Assembly (NCBI RefSeq): GCF_900111885.1
Contig: NZ_FOKG01000007.1
Location: 62,001-126,000 of the forward strand
Length of the DNA: 64,000 bases
Origin: Amycolatopsis marina
GTDB lineage: Bacteria; Actinomycetota; Actinomycetes; Mycobacteriales; Pseudonocardiaceae
Direction of reading: 5' to 3'
Of this stretch, positions 51,130 through 61,621 are shown in pieces (position 1 is the first letter of the stretch; the number at the start of each line of letters is the position of its first letter). The position numbers and the translations under genes were made by a program. The notes below the pieces were generated by a model that saw nothing but the letters and a program-made list of their open reading frames with translations, searched no databases and was not told where the DNA came from.

Positions 51130-51912
51130 GTGGTCGACTATGCCTGCACCTGTGGAGGTGGTCGAGTGCCAGACCGACAACCCAGCCCTCGTGGCGCTCC
51201 GAGTCTCGTCGAGACCGGGTGGGCGCCCGAGGTCGTGTTGCGTTCGACAACGTCTTCCCTGGCAGGCGGGCCGCAGACCAGCGGTCTCGATGCCAACGGG
51301 CCGCCGCACCGCTCCGGCCGTATCCCTCGCGGGCATCGGCGTACCAGGGAGCCACACCACCCTGGAGCACCGGGTTCCTCGGCGCCATCAGGGTCGTGGG
51401 GGAAACGCCGGGTTCTGCTGCTCAACGCCACGTTCGAGCCACTGACAGCGCTGCCGTTGCGCAGGGCGATCGTGCTGGTCATCTGTGGCAAGGCGGAGGT
51501 CGTGCACGGTGACCCTTCGGGGCTCACGCTGCACGCGGCGACGGTGGCCGTTCCCGTGCCGTCGGTGATCCGGCTGAGCAACTACGTGCGGGTACCGTAC
51601 CGGGCGAAGGTTCCGTTGACGCGGGCAGGTCTGATGCACCGGGACAGGTTCCGCTGCGCCTACTGCGGGGGCAGGGCCGAGACCGTCGACCACGTGGTGC
51701 CACGGAGCCGTGGTGGTCCGCACACCTGGGAGAACTGCGTCGCCTGCTGCGCGAAGTGCAACCATCGCAAGGCCGACAAGTTGCTCTCGGAACTGGGCTG
51801 GCGGCTGCGGATGGTGCCGCGGGCACCGCACGGACCGCACTGGCGCCTGCTGGTGCACTCGACGGAGTCGGATCCGCTCTGGCATCAGTACCTGGGTGTG
51901 CCTGCGGCCTGA
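51130..51912 (+). CDS. HNH endonuclease domain protein
   Basis: Protein of 260 residues as read from a GTG. The recognisable part begins near residue 93, RRVLLLNATFEPLTALPLRRAIVLVICGKAEVVHG, and contains an HNH domain: RCAYCGG (first zinc Cys pair), TVDHVVPRSRGGPHTWENCVACCAKCNHRKADK. The DHVVPRS and ENCV-x-CCAKCN-x-RK segments are the classical motifs. The first 90 or so residues are low-complexity and match nothing I know, and start codons nearer to the core are absent in frame, so the true start is unsure. It corresponds to Rv2469c. Cellular role unknown; nicking in DNA repair is possible. Confidence 0.85.
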   Translation: MVDYACTCGGGRVPDRQPSPRGAPSLVETGWAPEVVLRSTTSSLAGGPQTSGLDANGPPHRSGRIPRGHRRTREPHHPGAPGSSAPSGSWGKRRVLLLNATFEPLTALPLRRAIVLVICGKAEVVHGDPSGLTLHAATVAVPVPSVIRLSNYVRVPYRAKVPLTRAGLMHRDRFRCAYCGGRAETVDHVVPRSRGGPHTWENCVACCAKCNHRKADKLLSELGWRLRMVPRAPHGPHWRLLVHSTESDPLWHQYLGVPAA

Positions 51913-52162
51913 CAGGACATCTACGGTCTGGTTTTTGCGTGGTCGTGGTGATTGTGGAACTCGGCCGGCTCGATCGCGGACCCGAGGTTTCGGACAGACC
52001 CCGAGTCGAGCGGGGTCGAAGGAACCGGACCTCGGCGGCCCAGCCGCTGTGGTGCCGACGGCGGCGGCTGGGCGGGCCGATGGTGCGTCCGGGGCACTCG
52101 GCTCAACGAGGTGCCCGGGGTTGTGCGTGCTTCCCGTTGTCGCTCTCGCGGGACTGTCTGGT

Positions 52163-52555
52163 TCAGGCGGCCAGCGCGAACTCGGACCGCACGGCGGTGA
52201 CGCGTGTGCCCGCGGTGACCCTCGTGCCTCGGGTGACCCGGGTTCCCCTGGTGACCCGGGTACCGGCGGTCACGCGCGTGCCCCTGGTGACCCGGGTGCC
52301 ACGGGTGACTCGCGTTCCGCAGGTGACACGGGTCCCGCAGGTGACGCGGGTGCCTCGGGTGACCCTGGTTCCCCTGGTGACTCGGGTACCGGCGGTCACC
52401 CGGGTCCCCGCGGTGACCCTCGTGCCGCGGGTGACCCTGGTGCCACGGGTGACTCGCGTACCGGCCGTAACCCGGATGCCACGTTCGGTACAGGCCTCCG
52501 AGGGTGACGGAGTCGTGTCGACAATCGCCTGGGTAGGGGGCTGGGCGATGAGCAT
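52163..52555 (-). CDS. Protein of 16 tandem hexapeptide units (GTRVTx), unknown function
   Basis: Protein of 130 residues. The ATG (MLIAQPPTQAIVDTTPSPSE) has GGAGG 7 nt upstream. After a 26-residue leader with one Cys come 16 units of consensus G-T-R-V-T-x, x being Arg, Ala or Cys, then VRSEFALAA. Units 8 and 9 carry Cys at x. Base changes between units fall mostly at third codon positions of this frame, and the Arg codon alternates CGG and AGG without changing the residue. That pattern supports selection on the minus-strand protein. The units resemble a beta-helix or a repetitive cationic chain. No signal peptide is visible. I know no family for it; neighbours are conserved housekeeping genes. 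Confidence 0.7.
   Translation of the reverse strand: MLIAQPPTQAIVDTTPSPSEACTERGIRVTAGTRVTRGTRVTRGTRVTAGTRVTAGTRVTRGTRVTRGTRVTCGTRVTCGTRVTRGTRVTRGTRVTAGTRVTRGTRVTRGTRVTAGTRVTAVRSEFALAA
52193..52477. repeat. 18-bp tandem repeat array (about 16 units)
   Basis: The array consists of 18-bp units such as GTGACCCGGGTTCCCCTG on the plus strand, continuing without spacers for 285 bp. Units differ mainly at positions 3, 6, 9, 12 and 15 to 18. It encodes the repeated part of the minus-strand hexapeptide protein. Array length is likely to vary by slippage or unequal crossover. Confidence 0.9.
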
Positions 52556-52864
52556 GATGAGTCCTCCCGGGACCGGTGTGTCACTTATTAGGGATGGGGA
52601 GCTGGGCGCAAGGCCCGTACAGGTGAAAAAACTACGAGCATTTCACTCAGGGAACAAGCCGCCGTCGGTGTGTGCCGCCGCCCGTACGTTGAGTTGCAAC
52701 CTTTCGCGCGAAGCGCTTCACCTCAACGTGGGATCGGTCGCGTGGCAGTCGGCGGACGGGGCCTCTGCGGCGGCCCACGGTCGGGTGTGGACAAAGGTGC
52801 GGATCGGCGTCGGGCAGGTGCCGTGCACGGAGGTCGGCCGGGCCGATCGGCTACGCTTCGCGAC
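52556..52864. promoter_or_regulatory. Divergent promoter region of the hexapeptide-repeat gene
   Basis: This 309-bp gap lies between two divergent genes. On the minus strand TTGCGC and TAATAA are about 15-16 bp apart and about 35-60 nt before the repeat-gene ATG, a fair promoter candidate. Beyond it an AT-rich patch GGTGAAAAAACTACGAGC (52622-52639) is unusual for this genome. The plus-strand gene may start leaderless at 52865, with TACGCT just upstream. Confidence 0.4.
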
Positions 52865-53107
52865 GTGAATATGGTCGAGACGATTCTGGTCTTCGCGCTG
52901 ATCCCGCTCGCCATTTATGGCGCGGTCAGCCTGGCCACGCTGAGGTCCAAGTTCTCCGGTGCGCAGCGCTACCGTCCGGGTCAGCCGTGGGAGCACCCCC
53001 CGCAGTGGTGGAGTGCCAACCCGGAGGGCGTCGGCACGTCGCGCATCCAGCCCGCTGCCGACGGTACGGGTACGACGGCAAAGGGAGGCGCTCGTGGCAA
53101 CTGGTGA
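52865..53107 (+). CDS. Small single-span membrane protein
   Basis: Protein of about 80 residues from a GTG at 52865 (or ATG at 52871). MVETILVFALIPLAIYGAVSLATL is one membrane helix. A cytosolic or external tail with PGQPWEHPPQWWSANPEGVGTSRIQ follows. Size and the ETILVFA start resemble CtaJ-type accessory subunits of actinobacterial cytochrome oxidase, but that is a weak match. Its stop overlaps the start of the DUF5130 gene by 14 nt, so the two are co-translated. In M. tuberculosis the same place holds Rv2468c. Confidence 0.75.
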   Translation: MNMVETILVFALIPLAIYGAVSLATLRSKFSGAQRYRPGQPWEHPPQWWSANPEGVGTSRIQPAADGTGTTAKGGARGNW

Positions 53108-53588
53108 GATGACGCATTCCCCTGGTGCGGTCCGAATCGACGAGGCCGACTTGGAACCGGGCGCCGTCGTTACGGCAAGCGGCCGGGTTTCACAGGCCAA
53201 AATGCACGAGTTCGATACTCCATCCAGCCCATTCAGTCCCATGCAGCTCGCCCGGCTGGATGAGGCACTGACGCTGTCGAGCCGCGAGACCGGACTGGAC
53301 TTCAGCGTCTATCTCGGCGAGCTCGGCGAGGACAGCAGGCAGGCCGCCGAGGCGCTGCACTCGTCCATCGGGCCGGCCGCGACCCGGGCCGTGCTGATCG
53401 CGGTGTCGCCCGGTGAGCGTGTCGTCGAGGTGGTGACCGGCGAGGACGCGCACTACCGGGTGCCCGACCGCGCTGCCAAGCTCGCGGTGATGAGCATGGT
53501 CGCGTCGTTCAAGGAGGGCGACCTGATCGGCGGGCTCGTCAGCGGCCTGCGGATGATGACCGACCAGGCAGGGCCAAACCCGGCCTGA
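53094..53588 (+). CDS. DUF5130 family protein (TPM-like domain)
   Basis: Protein of 164 residues from a GTG behind GGGAGG. The domain runs FSPMQLARLDEALTLSSRETGLDFSVYLGELGEDSRQAAEALHSSIGPAATRAVLIAVSPGERVVEVVTGEDAHYRVPDRAAKLAVMSMVASFKEGDLIGGLVSGLRMM, which fits the DUF5130 pattern: a TPM-like alpha/beta fold with a C-terminal helix. No catalytic motif is known and there is no signal peptide. It overlaps the preceding small membrane protein, so the two probably work together. A perfect hairpin follows the stop codon. Confidence 0.85.
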   Translation: MATGEMTHSPGAVRIDEADLEPGAVVTASGRVSQAKMHEFDTPSSPFSPMQLARLDEALTLSSRETGLDFSVYLGELGEDSRQAAEALHSSIGPAATRAVLIAVSPGERVVEVVTGEDAHYRVPDRAAKLAVMSMVASFKEGDLIGGLVSGLRMMTDQAGPNPA

Positions 53589-53597
53589 ACCGGCTTG

Positions 53598-53639
53598 CGG
53601 CCCCCGAGGCCACTGGAGTTCCAGTGGCCTCGGGGGCCG
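53598..53639. terminator. Perfect 20-bp bidirectional terminator hairpin
   Basis: Arms 53598-53617 and 53620-53639 are fully complementary with a 2-nt loop, so the tip must open somewhat in RNA. A TTT follows on the plus strand. It lies in the 63-bp gap between the convergent DUF5130 and pepN genes. Confidence 0.85.
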
Positions 53640-53651
53640 TTTCACGTAGGG

Positions 53652-56225
<2,574 letters not shown>

Positions 56226-56401
56226 GGGCACCTCGGCTGCTGGTAGCGGTTGTCGGTTGCATCTGTTGTCTGGCATCCAATCATGCGCGGATCGGTGCTG
56301 ACGACGGGTGGCGCGGACGGGAACAAGGGCGGCGCGACGGCTGTTGCTCGCTGTGGAGGCCCTTACCCCGGCCTCGGGACTCGACAACCAGGGAGAACGC
56401 G

Positions 56402-57031
56402 ATGACGACCGGTCAGCAGGCAGCCGTACCCACCAGAGTGGACTTCTACTTCGACCCGGCCTGTCCCTTCGCCTGGATCACGTCGCGCTGGATCCTCGAG
56501 GTGGAGCGGCAGCGTGATCTGGACCTGCGCTTCCGGATCATGAGCCTGGCCGTGCTGAACGAAGGGCGGGAGGACCTGCCGGAGGAGTACCGGGAGTTGC
56601 TGGTCAAGGCGTGGGGCCCGGTGCGGGTGGCCGTCGCGCTGGCCCAGAAGCTCGGCGAGGAGTCGCTGCGCGACTTCTACACCGCGGTCGGCACGCGCAT
56701 TCACAACCAGGGGAACAAGGACTACAAGACGGCTGTCGTCGAGGCGCTGGCGGAGATCGGTGCGCCTGCCGAACTGGCCGAGGCCGCCGACTCCGCCGAC
56801 TACGACGATGCGGTACGCAAGAGCCACCACGAGGGGATGGACCCGGTCGGGATGGACGTCGGAACACCGACGCTGCACATCGACGGCGTCGCGTTCTTCG
56901 GCCCGGTGCTGACCTCGATCCCACGCGGCGAGGACGCGGTGAAGGTGTTCGACGGGGCGCGTCTGCTCGCCGGTTACCAGGACTTCTTCGAACTCAAGCG
57001 GACCCGGACGGGCGAGCTGAACTTCGACTGA
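56402..57031 (+). CDS. DsbA-family thioredoxin-fold protein, Rv2466c-like, with CPFA active site
   Basis: Protein of 209 residues, ATG behind AGGGAG. It resembles the mycothiol-dependent reductase Rv2466c along its length: [107 protein letters not shown] and [13 protein letters not shown] [12 protein letters not shown]. The notable difference is the active site: [13 protein letters not shown] has Cys at the first position but Ala at the second, where Rv2466c has CPWC. It is therefore a one-cysteine variant, so it may act by a mycothiol-linked monothiol mechanism. Position matches Rv2466c. Confidence 0.92.
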   Translation: MTTGQQAAVPTRVDFYFDPACPFAWITSRWILEVERQRDLDLRFRIMSLAVLNEGREDLPEEYRELLVKAWGPVRVAVALAQKLGEESLRDFYTAVGTRIHNQGNKDYKTAVVEALAEIGAPAELAEAADSADYDDAVRKSHHEGMDPVGMDVGTPTLHIDGVAFFGPVLTSIPRGEDAVKVFDGARLLAGYQDFFELKRTRTGELNFD

Positions 57032-57051
57032 GGCCGGAATTCGTCGACGAA

Positions 57052-57777
57052 TTACCGCCCGGGGTCCCCGGCGGCGTGCCGCTCGCGGAGGGCGTCGCGC
57101 TGCCGGGTGACGAACTCCGGGTCGACGGGGTCGCCGTGCCCGGGCACGATCGTGCCCGGGCCCAGCTCCAACAGCCGGTCGAGTGCATCCGGCCACCTCG
57201 CGAGATGGGCGTCGGAGCCGACCGACGGCGGCGCGCCCTGCTCGACCAGGTCGCCCGCGAACAGCACACCGACGTCGGGAACGTGGACAGCGACGTCGTG
57301 GTCGGTGTGCGCGGGTCCGGGATGTAGCAGCACAGCGGCGCGGCCACCGAGATCGAGTTCGATGCTCTGGGTGAAGACACCGGTCGGGAGCACGAGTTCC
57401 GCCGCCTCCAGCAGGACGGCGAGGTCGGCCTTGCCTTCGCCGCGGTAGCGCTCGGCCCAGTCCCGGCGGGTCTGCTCGGCGGTGTCCGCGAGGACGTCCC
57501 GACAGCGCGCGTGGGCCCAGACCGGGCAGGGCAGAAACGCCCTGGTACCGAAGAAGTGGTCGAAGTGGGCGTGGGTGATCATCACGGTCCACGGCAGTGC
57601 GGTGATCTCCCGGACCGCGGCCGCCAGCTCGGCGCCGAACCTCTCATCACTGCCGGTGTCGATCACCAGGCAGTGTTCGTCGCCGACCACCAGCCCCAGT
57701 GTCTGGTCCAGTTCGGCGTATCTACGGGCGAAGGTCCGATCGGCGACCTCGACCCAATGCCCCGGCCGGTGCGTCAT
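57052..57777 (-). CDS. Metallo-beta-lactamase fold hydrolase
   Basis: Protein of 241 residues. The start ATG at MTHRPGHWVEVADRTFARRY was chosen; an earlier in-frame start is less likely. The zinc site is THAHFDHFFGTRAF (HxHxDH) near residue 70, then HPGPAHTDHDVAVHV and FAGDLVEQGAPPSVGSDAHLARWPDALDRLLELGPGTIVPGHGDPVD. This is the set of the quinolinase/Zn-hydrolase branch, and does not show a specific lactamase loop. Substrate unknown. It overlaps nothing but ends 20 bp from the DsbA-like gene stop (convergent), and lies just downstream of the ComB-like gene on the same strand. Confidence 0.88.
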   Translation of the reverse strand: MTHRPGHWVEVADRTFARRYAELDQTLGLVVGDEHCLVIDTGSDERFGAELAAAVREITALPWTVMITHAHFDHFFGTRAFLPCPVWAHARCRDVLADTAEQTRRDWAERYRGEGKADLAVLLEAAELVLPTGVFTQSIELDLGGRAAVLLHPGPAHTDHDVAVHVPDVGVLFAGDLVEQGAPPSVGSDAHLARWPDALDRLLELGPGTIVPGHGDPVDPEFVTRQRDALRERHAAGDPGR

Positions 57778-57802
57778 CGGCCCAGTCTGCCGTGCCGCCG
57801 TT

Positions 57803-58597
57803 TCATCGTGCCGCAACGTCCTGGAACGCCCCGTCGACCAGGTACGGCGCCACCGCCGAGCGGTTGACCGCGATCGCCAGCTCGACGTCGCCGCCGTGAC
57901 CGCCGTTGATGAGCTCCTTGCCGGAGGCCGAACCGGCCACCACGGCGCCCACGTCCGGCCCGGCAGCGCGGAAGGCGCGGGCCGCCTGCGCCGCTTCGGG
58001 CGACGGTCGCCGCAAGCCCGCCGCGATCAGGGCGTCCACGATCGCGCCCGCTCCGAGATGGTCCTCCACACACGGGCGTAGCGGCCCGATCGTCCCCGGT
58101 TCGGCGAGGATGTCCACGCCCCAGCGCTCACCCGCGGCGATCACCCCGACAGGCTCGCCCTTGGCCACCGCCCGTGCCAGCTCGGCCACGGCTTTGGCAT
58201 TGCGCAGGCAGCCGGTCAACACCTTCGCGCCGGTGTCCGCCGCCAGCGTGCACAGGGTCGCGCCGTTGGGGGAGGGCAGCGCCAGCAGTGCCCCCGGCGG
58301 AGTGCGCAGGACCGAGCTCGGCCGCAGAGCGTGGCCATCGTCGTCGTACAGCGAAGCGCCGGCCGCGGTAGCCGCCTCGATCGCGCCGCGATCGCCCCAC
58401 GGCGTCGGTAGCACCCGGCCGCCACGCATCAGGGCCAGGTCGACGGTGGTCGAGAAGGAGAGCACATCGACCACGACGAGGACCGCGCACTCCTCGGCCA
58501 GCGCAGCGACGCCCTCGGCGCTCCACTCCAGCCTGATGTCGTGGCCGCCCTGGCCGAAAATGTCCAGGTCCCGCAGTGTTTGCCCGAGTACGTCCAC
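57803..58597 (-). CDS. 2-phosphosulfolactate phosphatase family protein (ComB-like)
   Basis: Protein of 264 residues from a GTG. ECAVLVVVDVLSFSTTVDLAL and LLALPSPNGATLCTLAADTGAKVLTGCLRNAKAVAELARA are the two ComB family motifs (D-V-L-x-x-S-T and PSPNG), with AGERWGVDILAEPGTIGPLRPCVEDHLGAGAIVDAL completing the metal-binding site. In archaea ComB makes sulfolactate for coenzyme M; in actinobacteria the members are of unknown role. It lies 25 bp before the MBL gene on the same strand, so the two may form a unit. Both are insertions compared with the mycobacterial order. Confidence 0.88.
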   Translation of the reverse strand: MDVLGQTLRDLDIFGQGGHDIRLEWSAEGVAALAEECAVLVVVDVLSFSTTVDLALMRGGRVLPTPWGDRGAIEAATAAGASLYDDDGHALRPSSVLRTPPGALLALPSPNGATLCTLAADTGAKVLTGCLRNAKAVAELARAVAKGEPVGVIAAGERWGVDILAEPGTIGPLRPCVEDHLGAGAIVDALIAAGLRRPSPEAAQAARAFRAAGPDVGAVVAGSASGKELINGGHGGDVELAIAVNRSAVAPYLVDGAFQDVAAR

Positions 58598-58655
58598 GTC
58601 ACAAGGATGCCGGGCGGACGCCGGGGCGGGGAACAGGGATGGCAGACTGCGCGCC

Positions 58656-59129
58656 GTGCGTGTCTATCTGGGAGCCGACCATGCCGGCTTCGAACTCAAG
58701 AACCACCTTGTCGCCCACCTCCGCGAGCAGGGCCACGAGGTCACCGACGTCGGTCCGCACGTCTACGACGCGGCAGACGACTACCCGGCCTTCTGCATCG
58801 AGACGGCGCGGCGAGTGGTCGCCGACGAGGGCAGCCTCGGTGTGGTAATCGGCGGTTCGGGCAACGGCGAGCAGATCGCGGCGAACAAGGTGCCCGGAGC
58901 CCGTGCCGGGCTGGCCTGGAGCACGGAGATCGCCCGCCTGACCAGAGAGCACAACCATGCCCAGCTGATCGGTGTCGGCGCCAGGATGCACACGGCCGAT
59001 GAGGCCACGGAGATCGTCGAGGCGTTCCTGGCGACTCTGCCCTCACCGGAGGACCGGCACGTGCGCAGGGTCGACCAGCTGCTCGACTACGAGCGCACGG
59101 GTACCCCGCCGCCGCTGCCCAGCGCCTGA
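58656..59129 (+). CDS. rpiB: Ribose-5-phosphate isomerase B
   Basis: Protein of 157 residues from a GTG. MRVYLGADHAGFELKNHLVAHLREQGHEVTDVGP begins the RpiB fold. SLGVVIGGSGNGEQIAANKVPGARAGLAWS holds the substrate-binding loop; the usual Cys base is Ser-Gly here, as in other actinobacterial RpiB. EHNHAQLIGVGARMHTADEATEIVEAFLAT completes it. Interconverts ribose 5-phosphate and ribulose 5-phosphate. It is 4 bp upstream of nei, as Rv2465c and Rv2464c are neighbours in M. tuberculosis. Confidence 0.95.
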   Translation: MRVYLGADHAGFELKNHLVAHLREQGHEVTDVGPHVYDAADDYPAFCIETARRVVADEGSLGVVIGGSGNGEQIAANKVPGARAGLAWSTEIARLTREHNHAQLIGVGARMHTADEATEIVEAFLATLPSPEDRHVRRVDQLLDYERTGTPPPLPSA

Positions 59130-59133
59130 GCGG

Positions 59134-59943
59134 ATGCCCGAAGGGCACACCCTGCACCGGCTGGCCCGGCTGCACCGCCGTCGCTACGCGGGCACCGAGG
59201 TCGCGGTCGCGAGCCCGCAGGGCCGGTTCGCGGCGGAGGCCGCGGTGCTGGACGGACAGGTGCTGCGGGATGCCGAGGCCTACGGAAAGCACCTGTTCCA
59301 CGACTACGGCGAGCACGGCACCGTCCACGTGCACCTCGGTCTCTACGGGGCGTTCACCGAGGCGCCGCTGCCGGCGACCCCGCCGGTAGGACAGGTGCGG
59401 ATGCGCCTCGTGGGGCGCGCCCACTGGACCGACCTGCGCGGCCCGACGCGCTGTGAACTCCTCGACGAGGAACAGATCGACGCGATCAAGGCGCGGCTCG
59501 GACCCGATCCGCTGCGCCGCGACGCCCGGCCCGATCGGGCGTGGGAGCGGATCTCGCGGTCCCGGAGTTCACTGGCGGCACTGTTGATGGACCAGTCGGT
59601 ACTCGCGGGAGTCGGCAACGTGTACCGGGCGGAGGTGCTTTTCCGCCACGGTGTCGCGCCGATGCTGCCGGGCAGGTCGCTGGACCGGGCACTGTGGACC
59701 GAAATCTGGGCCGACCTGGTCGGGCTCATGCGTGCCGGTGTGCGCACCGGCCGGATCGACACGGTGGCCGACGAGCACCTGCCGGAGGCCACGGGGCGGG
59801 CGCCGCGGCAGGACCGGCACGGCGGAGAGGTCTACGTCTACCGCCGCACCGGGCAGCCCTGTCTGGTCTGTGGAACTCCGGTTGAGCACGCTGTACTTGC
59901 GGCCAGGAACCTGTACTGGTGCCCCACCTGTCAACCGGGGTGA
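59134..59943 (+). CDS. nei: Formamidopyrimidine-DNA glycosylase / endonuclease VIII family
   Basis: Protein of 269 residues starting MPEGHTLHRLARLHRRR, with the catalytic Pro-2 and Glu-3 after Met removal. The lysine of YGKHLFHDY lies in the lesion-recognition strand. The helix-two-turn-helix is LLMDQSVLAGVGNVYRAEVLFRHGVAPMLPGR. The C-terminal zinc finger has GQPCLVCGTPV and YWCPTCQPG. It excises oxidised bases, chiefly pyrimidines, and nicks the abasic site. It is coupled to rpiB (4 bp gap). Corresponds to Rv2464c (Nei1). Confidence 0.94.
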   Translation: MPEGHTLHRLARLHRRRYAGTEVAVASPQGRFAAEAAVLDGQVLRDAEAYGKHLFHDYGEHGTVHVHLGLYGAFTEAPLPATPPVGQVRMRLVGRAHWTDLRGPTRCELLDEEQIDAIKARLGPDPLRRDARPDRAWERISRSRSSLAALLMDQSVLAGVGNVYRAEVLFRHGVAPMLPGRSLDRALWTEIWADLVGLMRAGVRTGRIDTVADEHLPEATGRAPRQDRHGGEVYVYRRTGQPCLVCGTPVEHAVLAARNLYWCPTCQPG

Positions 59944-59965
59944 CCAGCCGGATGGACGTGACGGC

Positions 59966-60697
59966 TCAGAAGCCGCCGTCGAAGCCGCCGAAGTCCATGC
60001 CGCCGCCCATGTCTCCCATGTCGCTGCCGTCGCCCATGTCTCCGCCGTCGGTACCGGCATCCGCTGAGTCCATCGACGCCTCTGCCGGCACGCCCGGCAT
60101 ACCGGAGAACATCGCGCTGAACAGCAGCATCGAGCCCATGCCCCAGGCCCCGGCCACCAGCGCGGGCTTCCACCACGGTTCGCTGTACCAGCCTTGGGGC
60201 ACCGGCCGACCCGCCACCCGGCCGCCCGGGTAGTAGTGCGGCGTGTTCTGCCCCGGTTCGGGGGAGGCCTCGTAGGTCTGGCCCTCGACGTTGACCGAGC
60301 GGTGCTCGGTCACCGCGCCCGCCCGTTCGCGTTCGGCGTCGGTCGGCAGTTCCGGTCCGGGATCCATGCCCATGGCGGTCCTGGCGGCCCGGACGTAGTA
60401 GAGGCCTTCCAGGGCGGTCTCCCGCACCAGCCGTGCCTGTTCGATGGTTTCGGCCTGCTCCATCTGTGAACCGGCGGCGTTGTAGCGCTCCGCCGCGTCG
60501 GCGATGGCCTGCTGGGATGCGGTGTCGGTGCCCGTCAGGTTGAGCACCTGGCCGCCGAGACGCTCGAGCCACCGTCTCGCCTCGGCCTTCGCGTCGTCCA
60601 GCCTGCGCCGTTTCGCGGCTGCCTGCGATCGCACGAGGTAGGCGCCGCCCACCACGACGAGGGCAATCAGCACGATCAACACGATCGCCGTACCCAT
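59966..60697 (-). CDS. Membrane-anchored protein with Gly/Asp-rich tail
   Basis: Protein of 243 residues. An N-terminal hydrophobic helix (AIVLIVLIALVVVGGAYLV) is followed by a charged coiled-coil-like region (AAAKRRRLDDAKAEARRWLERLGGQVLNL) and a middle part with PGGRVAGRPVPQGWYSEPWWKPALVAGAWGMGSMLLFSAMF, a possible second span. The tail is GGDMGDGSDMGDMGGGMDFGGFDGGF, repetitive in G, D and M. This architecture is common in actinobacteria without a known role. The ATG was used. It ends 23 bp from the nei stop, convergent. Confidence 0.8.
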   Translation of the reverse strand: MGTAIVLIVLIALVVVGGAYLVRSQAAAKRRRLDDAKAEARRWLERLGGQVLNLTGTDTASQQAIADAAERYNAAGSQMEQAETIEQARLVRETALEGLYYVRAARTAMGMDPGPELPTDAERERAGAVTEHRSVNVEGQTYEASPEPGQNTPHYYPGGRVAGRPVPQGWYSEPWWKPALVAGAWGMGSMLLFSAMFSGMPGVPAEASMDSADAGTDGGDMGDGSDMGDMGGGMDFGGFDGGF

Positions 60698-60772
60698 TGG
60701 TTCACGCTCCGGTTGTTCGGCTCCCTGAAACCGGACAACGAGGACAGCAGGCGATCAGTTCCCGCGTGCGGC

Positions 60773-61543
60773 TCACCAGGCGCGACCGACGGTGTACGCG
60801 TCGGTCCAGATCTCCTGTTCGCGCACGACGTCACCGGGCTCAGGCGCCGCCCACATCGTGTTGCCGCCCGCGTAGATGCCCACGTGGTAGACGCTGCCAC
60901 CGTCGGCGAAGAAGATCAGATCCCCGGGACGCTTGTCGTCCTTGGCGATCTCGGGCAGCGCCGCGCGCTGGTCACCGGACGTGCGGGGCAGGTCGATCCC
61001 GTGTTGCTTGTGGACGTACTGGGTCAGGCCGGAGCAGTCGAAGCTGTCGGGGCCCGACGCGCCGTAGGAGTACGACTCGCCCGCTTGGGCGGCAGCCGTT
61101 TCGACGAGCCGTTCACCGATGGACTGCTCGGCCTTCACCGTGACCGGCTTGGACGCGGCGGGGTCGTTCAGCCGATCGCCCGGGTAGCTGATCCGCCACT
61201 GTGCGGTGCGGTCCACGTCGGCCTGGATCGCGGCTACGCCCTTGTCGTTCGTGGTGTCGCTGCCACCCTCCTGCCACGGCTGGCCCTGGCCCCCGCGCCA
61301 CTGCAGTGTGACGTCCTCGCCGGACAGTGGCCGGTCACCGAGTCCGGAGAGCGTGCCCCGGAACGTGACGGTCGTTCCCTCGTCGACCGAGGAGGGGGCC
61401 GAGTCCATGGTCTGCTCGGTCGGGACGGCGGCCGAGGCGGTACCGGACAGGCCGAGCAGGGTTCCTGCGCCGAGCGCACAGGCGATTCCGGCCGAGCCGA
61501 GGGTGCGGGCGGCCTTCCCGCTGTTGCGCGAAGAGGTGGGCAC
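60773..61543 (-). CDS. Secreted NlpC/P60 peptidoglycan endopeptidase
   Basis: Protein of 256 residues from a GTG behind GGAGG. The signal peptide (LGSAGIACALGAGTLLGLSGTASA) is followed by an Ig-like module (SSVDEGTTVTFRGTLSGLGDRPLSGEDVTLQWRGG). The C-terminal NlpC/P60 domain has the catalytic Cys in SFDCSGLTQYVHKQHGIDLPRTSGDQ and a His in YHVGIYAGGNTMW. It cleaves D-Glu-meso-DAP bonds of peptide stems. The GGTAAC direct repeats 60 bp upstream resemble MtrA boxes, which would fit control of a cell-wall hydrolase. Confidence 0.92.
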   Translation of the reverse strand: MPTSSRNSGKAARTLGSAGIACALGAGTLLGLSGTASAAVPTEQTMDSAPSSVDEGTTVTFRGTLSGLGDRPLSGEDVTLQWRGGQGQPWQEGGSDTTNDKGVAAIQADVDRTAQWRISYPGDRLNDPAASKPVTVKAEQSIGERLVETAAAQAGESYSYGASGPDSFDCSGLTQYVHKQHGIDLPRTSGDQRAALPEIAKDDKRPGDLIFFADGGSVYHVGIYAGGNTMWAAPEPGDVVREQEIWTDAYTVGRAW

Positions 61544-61603
61544 GATCGTGTCCTCCGTGGTTGTACGTCTCCGGACATCCGCCGAACGTTCCGACGACTC
61601 GGC

Positions 61604-61621
61604 GGTAACGAAACGGTAACC
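61604..61621. promoter_or_regulatory. Direct GGTAAC repeats, possible MtrA site
   Basis: GGTAACGAAACGGTAACC contains two GGTAAC hexamers spaced at one helical turn (11 bp), about 60 bp before the NlpC/P60 start. MtrA of actinobacteria binds tandem GTAAC-type motifs near cell-wall genes. Inference from motif and target only. Confidence 0.4.

Noticed and set aside
52193..52477. Array resembling a CRISPR
   Set aside because: Units are 18 bp, contiguous and degenerate, with no spacers and no cas genes nearby; it is a coding tandem repeat.
51710..52507. Plus-strand frame with collagen-like Gly-x-y repeats (GDPGAT...GDPGSP)
   Set aside because: Across units the wobble-like variable bases fall at first codon positions of this frame while its third positions are nearly constant, so selection is not on this reading. 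It also overlaps the HNH gene in another frame.
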